Origin: Pollutimonas sp963706785
GTDB lineage: Bacteria > Pseudomonadota > Gammaproteobacteria > Burkholderiales > Burkholderiaceae_B
Assembly: GCA_963706785.1 (NCBI GenBank)
Contig: CAVPNJ010000012.1
Location: forward strand, 1-64,000
Length of the DNA stretch: 64,000 nt
Direction of reading: 5' to 3'
Shown: positions 54,337-63,816 of the stretch, piece after piece
Numbering within the stretch: position 1 is the first letter of the stretch
Layout: every line of letters starts with the position of its first letter
Program-made: the position numbers and the translations under genes
Notes under the pieces: model-generated
The model's database searches: none
What the model saw: only the letters and a program-made list of their open reading frames with translations
What the model was told of the DNA's origin: nothing

Positions 54337-55329
54337 ATGACCCTTGCATCTTCTGAATCCTCCCCCAACCACGCTAAGTCTCTCGCAGATCGGGACGCCA
54401 CATCCGCTGCCAAACCTGGCGCCACGGGGCCAGATTTATCTGACATCCGGCCCGATGATTGGGTAGAGCGCTGGCTGCCCCGGTCATGGGAGCCTTATGC
54501 ACGATTGTGCCGGCTGGACCGGCCGGTCGGCACGTGGCTTACCCTGCTTCCTTGCCTTGCAGCGCTCGTGCAGGCAGCGGATGGCATGCCCACCTTGCTC
54601 CGGCTGGTGATATTCTCGTTGGGCGCTTTATTGATGCGCGGAATAGGTTGCTGTTTCAATGATATCTTTGATCGCGACATCGACAAGAAGGTGGAGCGTA
54701 CCCGTTTCAGGCCTTTGACAAGCGGGCAGCTGAGTCTGAAAAATGCCTTGTGGTTCGTTCTGGCTCAGCTGCTGGTGTGTGGCTTGCTATTGCTCGCTCT
54801 TAACGAATACAGCCGCTGGCTCGCAGTGGCCCTTATGCCCATCGTCATTGTTTATCCCTTGTGTAAACGCTTCACTTACTGGCCGCAGGTGGTGTTGGGC
54901 ATTGGATTCAACTGGGGCATGCTGATGGCATGGTCCGATACGCAAAATGCCGTCCCGCTGGCCGCGGTGGCGATGTGGCTGGGGGCGGTCCTTTGGCAGG
55001 TCGGTTATGACTCAATTTATGCCTATGTTGATGTCCGTGACGACAAGCAACTGGGCTTGCATTCGACCGCATTGCGTTTCGCAGACAAGGGAAGGGCATG
55101 GATCAGTGGTTTTTACATTGCCACGATGGCGCTATGGGTATGGGCCGGGGTATCCATGCAGATGGCTTGGCCCTATTATGTGGTGATGGCGGCAATTGCC
55201 GGACACTTCATTTGGCAAATGCGCGTGTTCAACGTGGCACAGCCCGACCGCAATTTCATGTTATTCCGGGCCAATATGGCCGTGGGCGTCATGCTGCTGG
55301 TGGCCGCCCTGGCGGGGACGTTGCTTTGA
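54337..55329 (+). CDS. ubiA: 4-hydroxybenzoate octaprenyltransferase
   Basis: A 330-residue polytopic prenyltransferase of ubiquinone synthesis in the inner membrane. The two Asp motifs are present: NDIFDRDIDKKVERTRFRPL and YAYVDVRDDKQLGLHSTALR, with about eight membrane helices. The first 50 residues (MTLASSESSPNHAKSLADRD onward) are a polar extension longer than in E. coli UbiA. ATG 54337 is used as later starts would cut RLDRPVGTWL's lead-in. It follows the aldehyde dehydrogenase by 43 bases but is functionally separate. Confidence 0.92.
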   Translation: MTLASSESSPNHAKSLADRDATSAAKPGATGPDLSDIRPDDWVERWLPRSWEPYARLCRLDRPVGTWLTLLPCLAALVQAADGMPTLLRLVIFSLGALLMRGIGCCFNDIFDRDIDKKVERTRFRPLTSGQLSLKNALWFVLAQLLVCGLLLLALNEYSRWLAVALMPIVIVYPLCKRFTYWPQVVLGIGFNWGMLMAWSDTQNAVPLAAVAMWLGAVLWQVGYDSIYAYVDVRDDKQLGLHSTALRFADKGRAWISGFYIATMALWVWAGVSMQMAWPYYVVMAAIAGHFIWQMRVFNVAQPDRNFMLFRANMAVGVMLLVAALAGTLL

Positions 55330-55398
55330 AAAGATAAACCGCCACAATAGGCCGGCACAAAAACAAAAGATGCGGCGCAGCCGCCGGAGACAAGAACA

Positions 55399-57018
55399 AT
55401 GGCCGATACATCGGAACAAACTTCGCTCGAGTTTGATTACATTATCGTGGGCGCCGGATCGGCGGGCTGCTTGCTGGCAAACCGCCTGTCGGCCAATCCC
55501 GCACATCGCGTACTGCTGATCGAGGCGGGGGGGCGCGACAATTGGCACTGGATCAACATTCCAGTTGGATATCTGTATTGCATAGGCAATGCCCGCACTG
55601 ACTGGTGTTACCGTACCCAACCTGATCCGGGTATCAACGACCGTACGCTGGGATATCCGCGCGGGCGGGTGCTAGGAGGCAGTTCGGCCATTAATGGCAT
55701 GATCTACATGCGCGGTCAGGCCGCTGATTACGACGGCTGGGCTGCGCTGGGAAATACCGGCTGGGCCTGGGATGATGTATTGCCGGAATTCAGACGAACC
55801 GAAGATTATTATGCTGGCTCCAGCGAATTTCATGGCAGTTCAGGCGAGTGGCGGGTCGAACGGCAACGGTTGTCATGGAAGATTCTTGACGCCTTCCGGC
55901 AGGCGGCACAACAAGCCGGTATTCCGTCTGTCGATGACTTTAACCGCGGCGATAACGAAGGCTGCGCTTATTTTGAAGTCAATCAGCGGCGTGGCGTGCG
56001 ATGGACCGCGGCTAAGGCTTTTCTGCATCCAATCGCCGGCCGTTCCAATTTAACGGTGCTTACGGGCGCCCAGGCCGAGCGGATTGTCTTTGATGGGCGC
56101 AGGGCCGACGGGGTGCGATTCTTGCACGACGGGCAGAAGAAGTTCGCGCGGGCGAAATCGGAGGTTATTCTGGCGTCCGGTTCGATTGGATCCGCGCAAT
56201 TGCTTCAAGTGTCCGGTGTTGGTCCCGGCATGCACTTACAGACTTTAGGCATTCCTGTCGTACACGACCTGCCCGGCGTCGGGCAAAATCTTCAGGACCA
56301 CTTGCAGTTACGTCTTGTCTATAAGGTTCAAGGCGCTAAAACACTGAACACAATGGTGGGGTCCGTATGGGGCAAGGCATTGATGGGGATTCAGTATGCG
56401 GTGCAAAAGCGCGGGCCCTTGTCGATGGCGCCATCACAGTTAGGCGCTTTCGCGCGTTCCAGTCCGGATCAGCCGCGCGCTAATCTGGAATACCATGTCC
56501 AACCTTTATCGCTGGAAAAATTCGGCGAGCCCTTGCACAATTTTCCTGCAATAACCGCGTCGGTCTGTAACTTGCGTCCTACGAGCCGGGGACATGTCAG
56601 TATTGTGTCGCCCAATGCCAGCGATCCCCCAGCCATATTGTGTAACTATCTCCAGACGTCAGAAGACCGGCTGGTTGCCGCAGACAGCATTCGCCTAACC
56701 CGCAAAATCATGACGCAATCGGCAATGGCTCAGTTTCACCCGATAGAACACAAGCCCGGGTCGCATATTGAATCGCAGGCTGAACTCGAGCGGGCTGCTG
56801 GCGATATCGGCACAACCATTTTTCACCCGGTCGGTACTTGCAAAATGGGTGTGGATGCAATGGCGGTGGTAGATCCGCAGTTGCGGGTTTATGGCGTAGA
56901 AGGCTTGAGGGTAATCGATGCCTCTATCATGCCGACCATTACATCGGGGAACACCAATTCCCCTACCATCATGATCGCCGAGAAAGGTGCTGGGCTAATT
57001 CTAGGTGCACGCAAATGA
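55399..57018 (+). CDS. GMC-family FAD oxidoreductase (choline/alcohol dehydrogenase type)
   Basis: A 539-residue GMC flavoenzyme. DYIIVGAGSAGCLLANRLSA binds FAD, GYPRGRVLGGSSAINGMIYM is GMC signature 1, GSIGSAQLLQVSGVGPGM is signature 2, and IFHPVGTCKMG carries the active-site His. It oxidises primary alcohols such as choline or aliphatic alcohols; the exact substrate is not clear. Ubi-type genes before and an antiporter after are not functionally linked, and no betaine genes are near. Confidence 0.9.
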   Translation: MADTSEQTSLEFDYIIVGAGSAGCLLANRLSANPAHRVLLIEAGGRDNWHWINIPVGYLYCIGNARTDWCYRTQPDPGINDRTLGYPRGRVLGGSSAINGMIYMRGQAADYDGWAALGNTGWAWDDVLPEFRRTEDYYAGSSEFHGSSGEWRVERQRLSWKILDAFRQAAQQAGIPSVDDFNRGDNEGCAYFEVNQRRGVRWTAAKAFLHPIAGRSNLTVLTGAQAERIVFDGRRADGVRFLHDGQKKFARAKSEVILASGSIGSAQLLQVSGVGPGMHLQTLGIPVVHDLPGVGQNLQDHLQLRLVYKVQGAKTLNTMVGSVWGKALMGIQYAVQKRGPLSMAPSQLGAFARSSPDQPRANLEYHVQPLSLEKFGEPLHNFPAITASVCNLRPTSRGHVSIVSPNASDPPAILCNYLQTSEDRLVAADSIRLTRKIMTQSAMAQFHPIEHKPGSHIESQAELERAAGDIGTTIFHPVGTCKMGVDAMAVVDPQLRVYGVEGLRVIDASIMPTITSGNTNSPTIMIAEKGAGLILGARK

Positions 57019-57076
57019 GCGCTGCAAGAACGTGCGACAATTTGTACCCGCCTATTTAGTTCTGCAAGGTTAAAAC

Positions 57077-58351
57077 ATGCCCAGCTTTTTGGAGTATCTG
57101 GCTACTGCTTTATTCGCGATAGCTGTCATCCACACTTTCTCAGTACCTGTTTTCGCTCGCTTGGCGAATCGCGGCGGGCCGCATGCAGGTTTATGGCATT
57201 TGCTGTCCGAGGTGGAAGCGGTATTCGGGGTGTGGGCCTGTGTGCTCCTGGTCGCGATGGCGTTAATTTCCGGGGCGGGGGAAGCAGTCAACTATATCGA
57301 TACGCGCAACTTTACCGAACCAGCCTTTGTGTTTGTAATCATGGTGGTGGCGGCTAGCCGACCAATACTGGAACTCGTCAATATGGCTGTCCGCACCTTC
57401 GCCCGAATCTTGCCGATTCGTAAAGAGCTGGCCATGTTCTTCGTCACCATGTCATTCGTACCTTTGGCTGGTTCGTTCATTACCGAGCCCGCGGCGATGA
57501 CATTGGCGGCACTGCTATTGCGTGACGCGTATTTCGGCCGGCAGGGTCAGTCGGGATTCAAATACCTGACGATTGGGGTATTGTTTGTAAACATATCGAT
57601 AGGCGGTGTGCTCACCGCCTACGCTGCGCCGCCGGTGCTGATGGTGGCGCAAACATTCGACTGGGATACGGCCTACATGGCCACCCATTTCGGCTGGCGG
57701 GCCGCCTCGGCCGTTATTATCAACGCCGCAGTACTGACCTATGTGTGTCGCGCGCAATTGCTCGATGGCAGTATTGGCGGAAATGCAATTAAGGGCGCTA
57801 CCCGAGCACCTGTTCCTTTAATCGTAATCGCCATACATACCTTATTCTTGGTGGGCATCGTTTTATCCGCCCATCATCCTATTATTTTCCTTGGCTATCT
57901 GATGCTCTTCATCGGGTATGCGCACGCCTATAAGAGTCACCAGAATCCCCTGCTGATTCGTGAAGGTCTAATGGTGGGCTTTTTCCTAGCCGGCCTGGTA
58001 ATACTGGGCGGTCTTCAAAAATGGTGGCTGCAGGATTTGCTGGCCGGTCTTTCGCCCATGGTCCTGTATTGGGGCTCTCTGGCCTTGACTGCAGTCACCG
58101 ATAACGCCGCACTGACTTACCTGGGGTCTTTGGTCGACGGCACCAACGAGCTGTGGCGCTATATGCTTGTGGCAGGCGCTGTCACAGGGGGTGGGCTTAC
58201 CGTCATCGCCAATGCGCCGAATCCGGCAGGTTTCTCTATATTGAAGGGTACCTTTCCTGACGGCGCCATTTCACCGCTCAAGTTGCTGGGAGCCGCATCT
58301 TTACCGACCTTGGTTGCCGCCGCCATGTTCATGTTGCCAAATTCTTTTTAA
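57077..58351 (+). CDS. Putative Na+/H+ antiporter
   Basis: A 424-residue membrane protein with about eleven helices. FVTMSFVPLAGSFITEPAAM, LFVNISIGGVLTAYAAPPV and LTAVTDNAALTYLGSLVDGT with the buried Asp match a family annotated as putative sodium/proton antiporter within the ion-transporter superfamily. The polar and charged residues inside helices (TEPAA, TDNAA) are the likely ion site. It stands alone; 161 bases separate it from fmdB. Transport function is inferred from the family. Confidence 0.85.
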   Translation: MPSFLEYLATALFAIAVIHTFSVPVFARLANRGGPHAGLWHLLSEVEAVFGVWACVLLVAMALISGAGEAVNYIDTRNFTEPAFVFVIMVVAASRPILELVNMAVRTFARILPIRKELAMFFVTMSFVPLAGSFITEPAAMTLAALLLRDAYFGRQGQSGFKYLTIGVLFVNISIGGVLTAYAAPPVLMVAQTFDWDTAYMATHFGWRAASAVIINAAVLTYVCRAQLLDGSIGGNAIKGATRAPVPLIVIAIHTLFLVGIVLSAHHPIIFLGYLMLFIGYAHAYKSHQNPLLIREGLMVGFFLAGLVILGGLQKWWLQDLLAGLSPMVLYWGSLALTAVTDNAALTYLGSLVDGTNELWRYMLVAGAVTGGGLTVIANAPNPAGFSILKGTFPDGAISPLKLLGAASLPTLVAAAMFMLPNSF

Positions 58352-58512
58352 ACAATAACGGCTTGCCCCCTTATGGCAGGCCTATCTCGATGCTAGTACC
58401 GAAAACCGGCTAAAATTACGTCTTTTAGTGCTTTGCCGCATCTTCTCGTTCTCGCACGGCGGGGCGGCTTCAAGCGGGTTTTTCCTCTGACAAACTTTCT
58501 TGGGATTCTTTC

Positions 58513-58830
58513 GTGCCTATTTATGCTTATAAATGCAGCGACTGTGGTCATGCACAGGATGTCTTGCAAAAAATGTCTGATCCGCTTTTGACGGATTGCC
58601 CGGAATGCGGGCAGAGTACCTATACGAAGCAAGTGACGGCAGCGGGCTTTCAATTGAAAGGCTCAGGCTGGTACGTTACTGATTTTCGCAATAACGGGGC
58701 TGCGACGGGCGCCCCAGCTCCTGCTACGGCAAGCACTGCGGCAGGTTCTGGCAGCTCAACAGCTTCCGCCAGCCCTGCGGCTAGCAGCGCCACCCCTGCT
58801 CCGGGAGCATCTAGCTCGCCCTCTTCGTGA
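58513..58830 (+). CDS. FmdB-family zinc-ribbon protein
   Basis: A 105-residue protein starting at a GTG: MPIYAYKCSDCGHAQDVLQK, DPLLTDCPECGQSTYTKQVT, with four cysteines in two C-xx-C pairs forming a zinc ribbon, followed by a low-complexity Ala/Ser/Pro/Gly tail. FmdB-type regulators are named after an amidase-operon protein, but the function in betaproteobacteria is not known. First gene of a run fmdB-DUF502-aspS-EEP-clsB, a common order in Burkholderiales. Confidence 0.92.
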   Translation: MPIYAYKCSDCGHAQDVLQKMSDPLLTDCPECGQSTYTKQVTAAGFQLKGSGWYVTDFRNNGAATGAPAPATASTAAGSGSSTASASPAASSATPAPGASSSPSS

Positions 58831-58850
58831 TCCGGTGACCTGAAGGCTGC

Positions 58851-59543
58851 ATGCGTTTCTTTAAGCGATACTTTATTACCGGGCTGCTGATTTGGATTCC
58901 CCTGGTTATTACGATCTGGGTAATCACTCTGCTCATCGGCACGCTCGAAAGCTTCGTGCCGGCATTCCTGTCGTCGCAGTCTTTGTTCGGCTATCGCATT
59001 CCAGGCTTCCAGCTGTTACTGGTTCTGCTGGTCGTGCTCCTTACCGGACTGCTCGGGGCTAATTTTATTGGCCGGGCGATCGTCGATCGGTGGGAGCAGC
59101 TACTGGGGCGTATCCCACTGGTGCGCTCCATCTATAATTCCGTCAAGCAAGTCAGTGACACGGTGCTGTCGTCTAATGGTCAGGCCTTCCGTGAAGCGGT
59201 GCTAGTGCAGTATCCGCGGCAGGGCTCCTGGACGATCGCATTCCTGACCGGTGCGCCCAGTGGCGAAGTCGCCGACAAGCTCGGCGGCGACTACGTAAGC
59301 GTTTACGTACCGACGACGCCTAATCCCACTTCCGGTTTCTTTTTGATGATGCCGCGCCAAGATGTGCAGGTGCTCGATATGAGCGTCGACGCGGCACTTA
59401 AGTACATTGTTTCCATGGGCGTCGTGGCGCCTGTTTCGGGCAAGACCATCAACGCCAGCTTCGAAGCGGTATCGGTCATCGATGCGGCACACGGCATTGA
59501 TACGGTTGACGGAACGGGCCTGCCCCGTAAAGACCAGCCCTGA
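58851..59543 (+). CDS. DUF502 membrane protein
   Basis: A 230-residue protein with two N-terminal membrane helices (FITGLLIWIPLVITIWVITL and LLLVLLVVLLTGLLGANFIG), then RIPLVRSIYNSVKQVSDTVL and VYVPTTPNPTSGFFLMMPRQ, the DUF502 signature. The bacterial family is of unknown function; plant homologues (COV/LCV) concern vascular patterning. Conserved position between fmdB and aspS in betaproteobacteria, 20 bases after fmdB. Confidence 0.92.
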   Translation: MRFFKRYFITGLLIWIPLVITIWVITLLIGTLESFVPAFLSSQSLFGYRIPGFQLLLVLLVVLLTGLLGANFIGRAIVDRWEQLLGRIPLVRSIYNSVKQVSDTVLSSNGQAFREAVLVQYPRQGSWTIAFLTGAPSGEVADKLGGDYVSVYVPTTPNPTSGFFLMMPRQDVQVLDMSVDAALKYIVSMGVVAPVSGKTINASFEAVSVIDAAHGIDTVDGTGLPRKDQP

Positions 59544-59580
59544 TTCCCAATTTAAGAATTTTTATACGGAGTAATCCTTG

Positions 59581-61377
59581 ATGCGTACCTGCTATACCGG
59601 CGAGGTAAATAAAGACCACCTGAACCAGACAGTTACCTTGTTTGGCTGGGTCCATCGTCGCCGTGACCACGGGGGCGTCATTTTCATCGATTTGCGCGAC
59701 CGGGCCGGGTTGGCGCAAATTGTGGTGGACCCCGATAACGTAGAGGCATTCGGTTCGGCCGAGCATATCCGTAACGAATTTTGCGTACGTATCACAGGCT
59801 TGGTGCGCCTGCGCCCAGAGGGCACCCGTAACCCAGAGCTGGCTTCGGGCGAAATTGAAATTTTGTGCCGTGAAATCGAAGTGTTGAACCCTTCGGTGAC
59901 TCCGCCATTCCAGCTGGATGACGACAATCTTTCCGAAACGACGCGCCTGACCCATCGTGTTCTGGACCTGCGCCGTCCGCAAATGCAGCGCAACCTCATG
60001 CTGCGTTATCGTGTGTCCATCGAAGTCCGCAAGTATCTCGACAACTTAGGCTTTATCGACATCGAGACGCCCATGCTGACCAAGAGCACGCCAGAAGGCG
60101 CACGTGACTATCTGGTTCCGTCGCGCGTCAATGCCGGCGAATTTTTTGCTTTGCCGCAATCGCCTCAATTGTTCAAGCAAATGCTAATGGTGTCTGGCTT
60201 TGACCGCTACTACCAAATCACCAAGTGCTTCCGCGACGAAGACCTGCGCGCAGATCGCCAGCCGGAATTCACTCAGATCGACTGCGAGACTTCATTCCTG
60301 AACGAGGACCAGATCCGCGAGATTTTCGAGGGCATGATTCGTCACGTGTTCACCAGCGTGCAGCAAGTGGAACTACCCGCCAGTTTTCCGACGATGACAT
60401 GGGAAGAAGCCATGCGCCGTTATGGTTCCGACAAGCCCGATTTGCGTGTCAAGTTGGAATTCGTCGACGTGGCCGACTTGATGCGCGGAGTCGATTTCAA
60501 GGTGTTTGCAGCCTTGGCCGACGACCCGGCCAGCCGCGTCGTGGCTTTGCGCATACCGGGCGGTGCCAGTATGCCGCGCAGTGAAATCGACGCTTACACC
60601 AAGTTTGTCGGTATCTATGGCGCAAAGGGCTTGGCTTACATCAAGGTCAATGATGCCGCGGCTATTCCCGAGGGCCTGCAGTCGCCTATCGTCAAGAACA
60701 TACACGTCGAAGCGTTGACACAGCTTATCGAACGCACCGGCGCCCAAAGCGGCGACTTGATCTTCTTTGGCGCCGACAAGGCCAAGGTCGTCAACGACGC
60801 CATCGGCGCTCTGCGCGTCAAAATCGGGCACAGCGAGTTCGGCAAAGAAAACGGCCTACTCGAAACTGGCTGGAAGCCATTGTGGGTTGTTGATTTCCCC
60901 ATGTTCGAGTACGACGAAGACGAGGGCCGTTATTTCGCTGCGCATCATCCATTCACCAGCCCCAAAGACGGTCACGAGGACTTCCTGGAAACCGATCCCA
61001 GCAAGGCGATCGCCAAAGCGTATGATATGGTGTTGAATGGCTGGGAAATCGGCGGCGGCTCAGTTCGGATTCATCGCGCCGATGTGCAAAGCAAGGTGTT
61101 CCGGGCCCTGAATATCGGTGCCGAAGAAGCGCGTGAAAAATTCGGATTCTTACTCGACGCTTTGCAGTATGGCGCACCCCCTCACGGCGGCGTGGCATTC
61201 GGCCTTGATCGTCTGGTTACGATGATGGCCGGTGCAGAATCCATACGCGACGTAATCGCCTTCCCCAAGACACAACGCGCTCAGTGTTTGCTAACCCAGG
61301 CTCCTTCGCCTGTAGACGAAAAGCAATTGCGTGAACTGCACATTCGCTTGCGCAATACCGAGGTGAAAACAGCATAG
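59581..61377 (+). CDS. aspS: Aspartyl-tRNA synthetase
   Basis: A 598-residue class II bacterial AspRS. MRTCYTGEVNKDHLNQTVTL begins the anticodon-binding OB domain (FGWVHRRRDHGGVIFIDLRD); motif 2 is FRDEDLRADRQPEFTQIDCE; the GAD insert spans roughly 300-410; motif 3 is HGGVAFGLDRLVTMMAGAES. A TTG one codon upstream is an alternative start. It charges tRNA-Asp. Whether it is discriminating cannot be told here; no gatCAB genes are in the window. Confidence 0.97.
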   Translation: MRTCYTGEVNKDHLNQTVTLFGWVHRRRDHGGVIFIDLRDRAGLAQIVVDPDNVEAFGSAEHIRNEFCVRITGLVRLRPEGTRNPELASGEIEILCREIEVLNPSVTPPFQLDDDNLSETTRLTHRVLDLRRPQMQRNLMLRYRVSIEVRKYLDNLGFIDIETPMLTKSTPEGARDYLVPSRVNAGEFFALPQSPQLFKQMLMVSGFDRYYQITKCFRDEDLRADRQPEFTQIDCETSFLNEDQIREIFEGMIRHVFTSVQQVELPASFPTMTWEEAMRRYGSDKPDLRVKLEFVDVADLMRGVDFKVFAALADDPASRVVALRIPGGASMPRSEIDAYTKFVGIYGAKGLAYIKVNDAAAIPEGLQSPIVKNIHVEALTQLIERTGAQSGDLIFFGADKAKVVNDAIGALRVKIGHSEFGKENGLLETGWKPLWVVDFPMFEYDEDEGRYFAAHHPFTSPKDGHEDFLETDPSKAIAKAYDMVLNGWEIGGGSVRIHRADVQSKVFRALNIGAEEAREKFGFLLDALQYGAPPHGGVAFGLDRLVTMMAGAESIRDVIAFPKTQRAQCLLTQAPSPVDEKQLRELHIRLRNTEVKTA

Positions 61378-61393
61378 TTATAGGGGAGCCGCA

Positions 61394-62251
61394 GTGTCGG
61401 TAATCCGGGTCGTAAGTTACAACATTCACAAGGGCCGCTCGGCCACGGGCAGCCGTGAATCGTTGGCGGACTTGCGGCTCGGTCTTTATAACTTGCGTCC
61501 GGATCTGCTATTTCTTCAAGAAGTTCAGGGCCGTAATAGCCGAAAGTCCAGCCTCGATGCGCAGCATGAATCGCTAGGAGCGGTCTTGTGCATGCAAACC
61601 GCCTATGGCTGCAACGCAGTGCGCGAGCTAACCGATCATGGCAATGCGCTGTTGTCGCGTTACCCGATACTCCAGCACGAAAACCAGGATATCTCCGACC
61701 ACAAGATGGAGCAGCGAGGGCTGTTGCACGCCGTGGTCGAGGTGAATGGGACGCCCGTGCATTGTCTCGTGGTGCATTTGGGTCTATTTGCCGGAGGCCG
61801 GTTGCGACAAGTAGCGGCCTTGGTTGAGCGTATCAAGCGCCTAGTACCACACGACGAACCCATTCTTATTGCGGGTGACTTCAACGATTGGAACAATCGT
61901 CTGGCGCCGTTGTTCGTACAGCAACTTGGCTTGTACGAGGTGTTTGCCCTGGCGCCGCAGAATCGTCCTGTCCATGGGAAACTACGTGCGTCTGTCACCA
62001 AACTTCGCAATAGCTTGCGACCGTTTCCCCAACCATTGCCCCTGGTCCAGAAAGTACACGAGCTTGGCATGCATGGGTCGGCGCGCCTCACATTGCCGCC
62101 CCGCACTTTCCCCGCGGCATTTCCCTGGCTGCGTCTCGACCGCATTTACCAGCGCGGTTTCGCCGTGCGCAGCGCGCGCGTATTGCACGGGTCGCCCTGG
62201 AAACAGTTGTCGGACCACGCACCGCTTATTGCCGAGCTAGAGCTGCCATGA
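61394..62251 (+). CDS. Endonuclease/exonuclease/phosphatase (EEP) family protein
   Basis: A 285-residue DNase I-like metal hydrolase. RVVSYNIHKGRSATG with the catalytic Asn, LRPDLLFLQEVQGRN with the metal Glu, VHLGLFAGGRLRQVAALVER with His, ILIAGDFNDWNNRL with Asp-Asn and LSDHAPLIAELELP with the closing Asp-His. A GTG start with AGGGGA upstream lies 17 bases after aspS. The next gene is a cardiolipin synthase, and this pairing of EEP and phospholipase-D enzymes is common, so a role in membrane lipid turnover is plausible but unproven. Confidence 0.9.
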   Translation: MSVIRVVSYNIHKGRSATGSRESLADLRLGLYNLRPDLLFLQEVQGRNSRKSSLDAQHESLGAVLCMQTAYGCNAVRELTDHGNALLSRYPILQHENQDISDHKMEQRGLLHAVVEVNGTPVHCLVVHLGLFAGGRLRQVAALVERIKRLVPHDEPILIAGDFNDWNNRLAPLFVQQLGLYEVFALAPQNRPVHGKLRASVTKLRNSLRPFPQPLPLVQKVHELGMHGSARLTLPPRTFPAAFPWLRLDRIYQRGFAVRSARVLHGSPWKQLSDHAPLIAELELP

Positions 62252-62361
62252 CCAATTTCAATTCTGGTTCAAACGTGCACTTGGTCGACTTCGCTTACTT
62301 TGCGCCAGTAATGTCTGCACTTCGCTTTCGCGTTAAGGTTTGATCCAGAAACAAATTAAGC

Positions 62362-63630
62362 ATGCTTGATGCGGCAACGCCCGGGCAAAGGAACAAATGG
62401 ATGGCGGGTAACTCTCTGCATTTGATTTGGCGCGATGGAAATCAGATCGACTTGCTGCACAATGGTGAAGAGTTCTTTCCTGCCTTGTGCGCTGCCATTG
62501 CGGCTGCCACGCGGAAAGTTCATCTTGAAACCTACATTTTCAATCTCGACAAGACCGGATTGTTGGTATTGGACCATTTGGGCGAAGCGTGTCGCAGGGG
62601 GGTGAAAGTCCGTGTTGTCATCGACGGCTTCGGAAGCAATCTGCACGCTCGGGAGATTGCACAAAGGCTTACCGAAATGGGAGCCCAGTACCGTATTTAC
62701 AGGCCCGAGCCTACCGGCCTGCGTACCGTAAAATTCGACTTGCGCCGTCTGCGCCGACTGCACCGGAAAGTGACCGTGGTCGACGACTCGCTCGCTTTTG
62801 TCGGCGGCATAAATATACTTGATGACTACGTCAACGTGCCCAAAAACGGAAAGGGCCTGCGCCCGCGTTTCGATTTTGGCGTGCGTATGCAAGGACCTAT
62901 CGTCACTGACGTCGCCAGGGCTCAGCGCGCCCTCTGGCTGCGCATGGCGTGGCGGCGGCGCGACGATTGGGCCGCTTTCTATCGCAGGCTTCGGGACTGG
63001 GGCAAATGGCGCAGGGCACGGCAGAAGTATGCCGTCACCACCTTTAGTCCGGGACAGCGCGCGGCGCTGCTATTGCGCGACAACATCCTCTTTCGTCAAA
63101 CCATAGAAGACGTATATGTGGCTACCATCGCGCGCGCCACCGGCGATATTCTTATTGCCAACGCATATTTCTTTCCGGGTCGGCGATTACGCAAAGCGCT
63201 GCATAACGCGGCACAGCGCGGTGTGCGGGTAAGATTGCTGCTGCAGGGTAGATCCGAATACCCCATGCAGTATCGGGCCTGCCGCTATATGTATTGCAAG
63301 ATGCTGAATGATGGCATCGAAATTTACGAATATATGGCTAGTTATCTCCATGCCAAGGTCGCGGTGATTAATGATTACGCCATGGTGGGTTCATCAAACC
63401 TGGATCCATTCAGCCTTTTACTCGCGCGCGAAGCCAATGTCTTCGTTCATGACCCAGCCTTCGCCGCCGAATTGAAGGCTGCGCTTGAAGCGGAAGTGCA
63501 CAACGACGCTCACCAAGTAACGGATGACTACCTGAAGCAGCGCAGCTTTGTTGGACGTTGGATCGATGCTTTTGCATACTTTCTGCTGCGTGCAGGAGTC
63601 GGTTTAACCGGTAAGTCATCCGAGTATTAA
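62362..63630 (+). CDS. clsB: Cardiolipin synthase B (phospholipase-D family)
   Basis: A 422-residue protein with two PLD domains. First HKD motif: HRKVTVVDDSLAFVGGINIL. Second: HAKVAVINDYAMVGSSNLDP, where the Asp of H-x-K-x4-D appears as Asn with Asp one place later. YPMQYRACRYMYCKMLNDGI and IYEYMASYLHAKVAV match the ClsB/YbhO group. It makes cardiolipin by transferring phosphatidyl groups in the inner membrane. It follows the EEP gene by 110 bases; an ATG 13 codons later is an alternative start. Confidence 0.9.
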   Translation: MLDAATPGQRNKWMAGNSLHLIWRDGNQIDLLHNGEEFFPALCAAIAAATRKVHLETYIFNLDKTGLLVLDHLGEACRRGVKVRVVIDGFGSNLHAREIAQRLTEMGAQYRIYRPEPTGLRTVKFDLRRLRRLHRKVTVVDDSLAFVGGINILDDYVNVPKNGKGLRPRFDFGVRMQGPIVTDVARAQRALWLRMAWRRRDDWAAFYRRLRDWGKWRRARQKYAVTTFSPGQRAALLLRDNILFRQTIEDVYVATIARATGDILIANAYFFPGRRLRKALHNAAQRGVRVRLLLQGRSEYPMQYRACRYMYCKMLNDGIEIYEYMASYLHAKVAVINDYAMVGSSNLDPFSLLLAREANVFVHDPAFAAELKAALEAEVHNDAHQVTDDYLKQRSFVGRWIDAFAYFLLRAGVGLTGKSSEY

Positions 63631-63816
63631 GTGGTGGCGGACACCTATTGGCTTTTTCCGTTGCGAAATTGCATCGACATCGTTTATACGAGCGTCACAA
63701 CACAAAGAAACGGCGATTGGTGACAAACCCGTAATAAAATTAATCCATTGGCGCAAAACGTACACGGGTGTGCACGAATGTTCACCGCGCAAAGTTACTG
63801 AAAAAGAACCACCATC

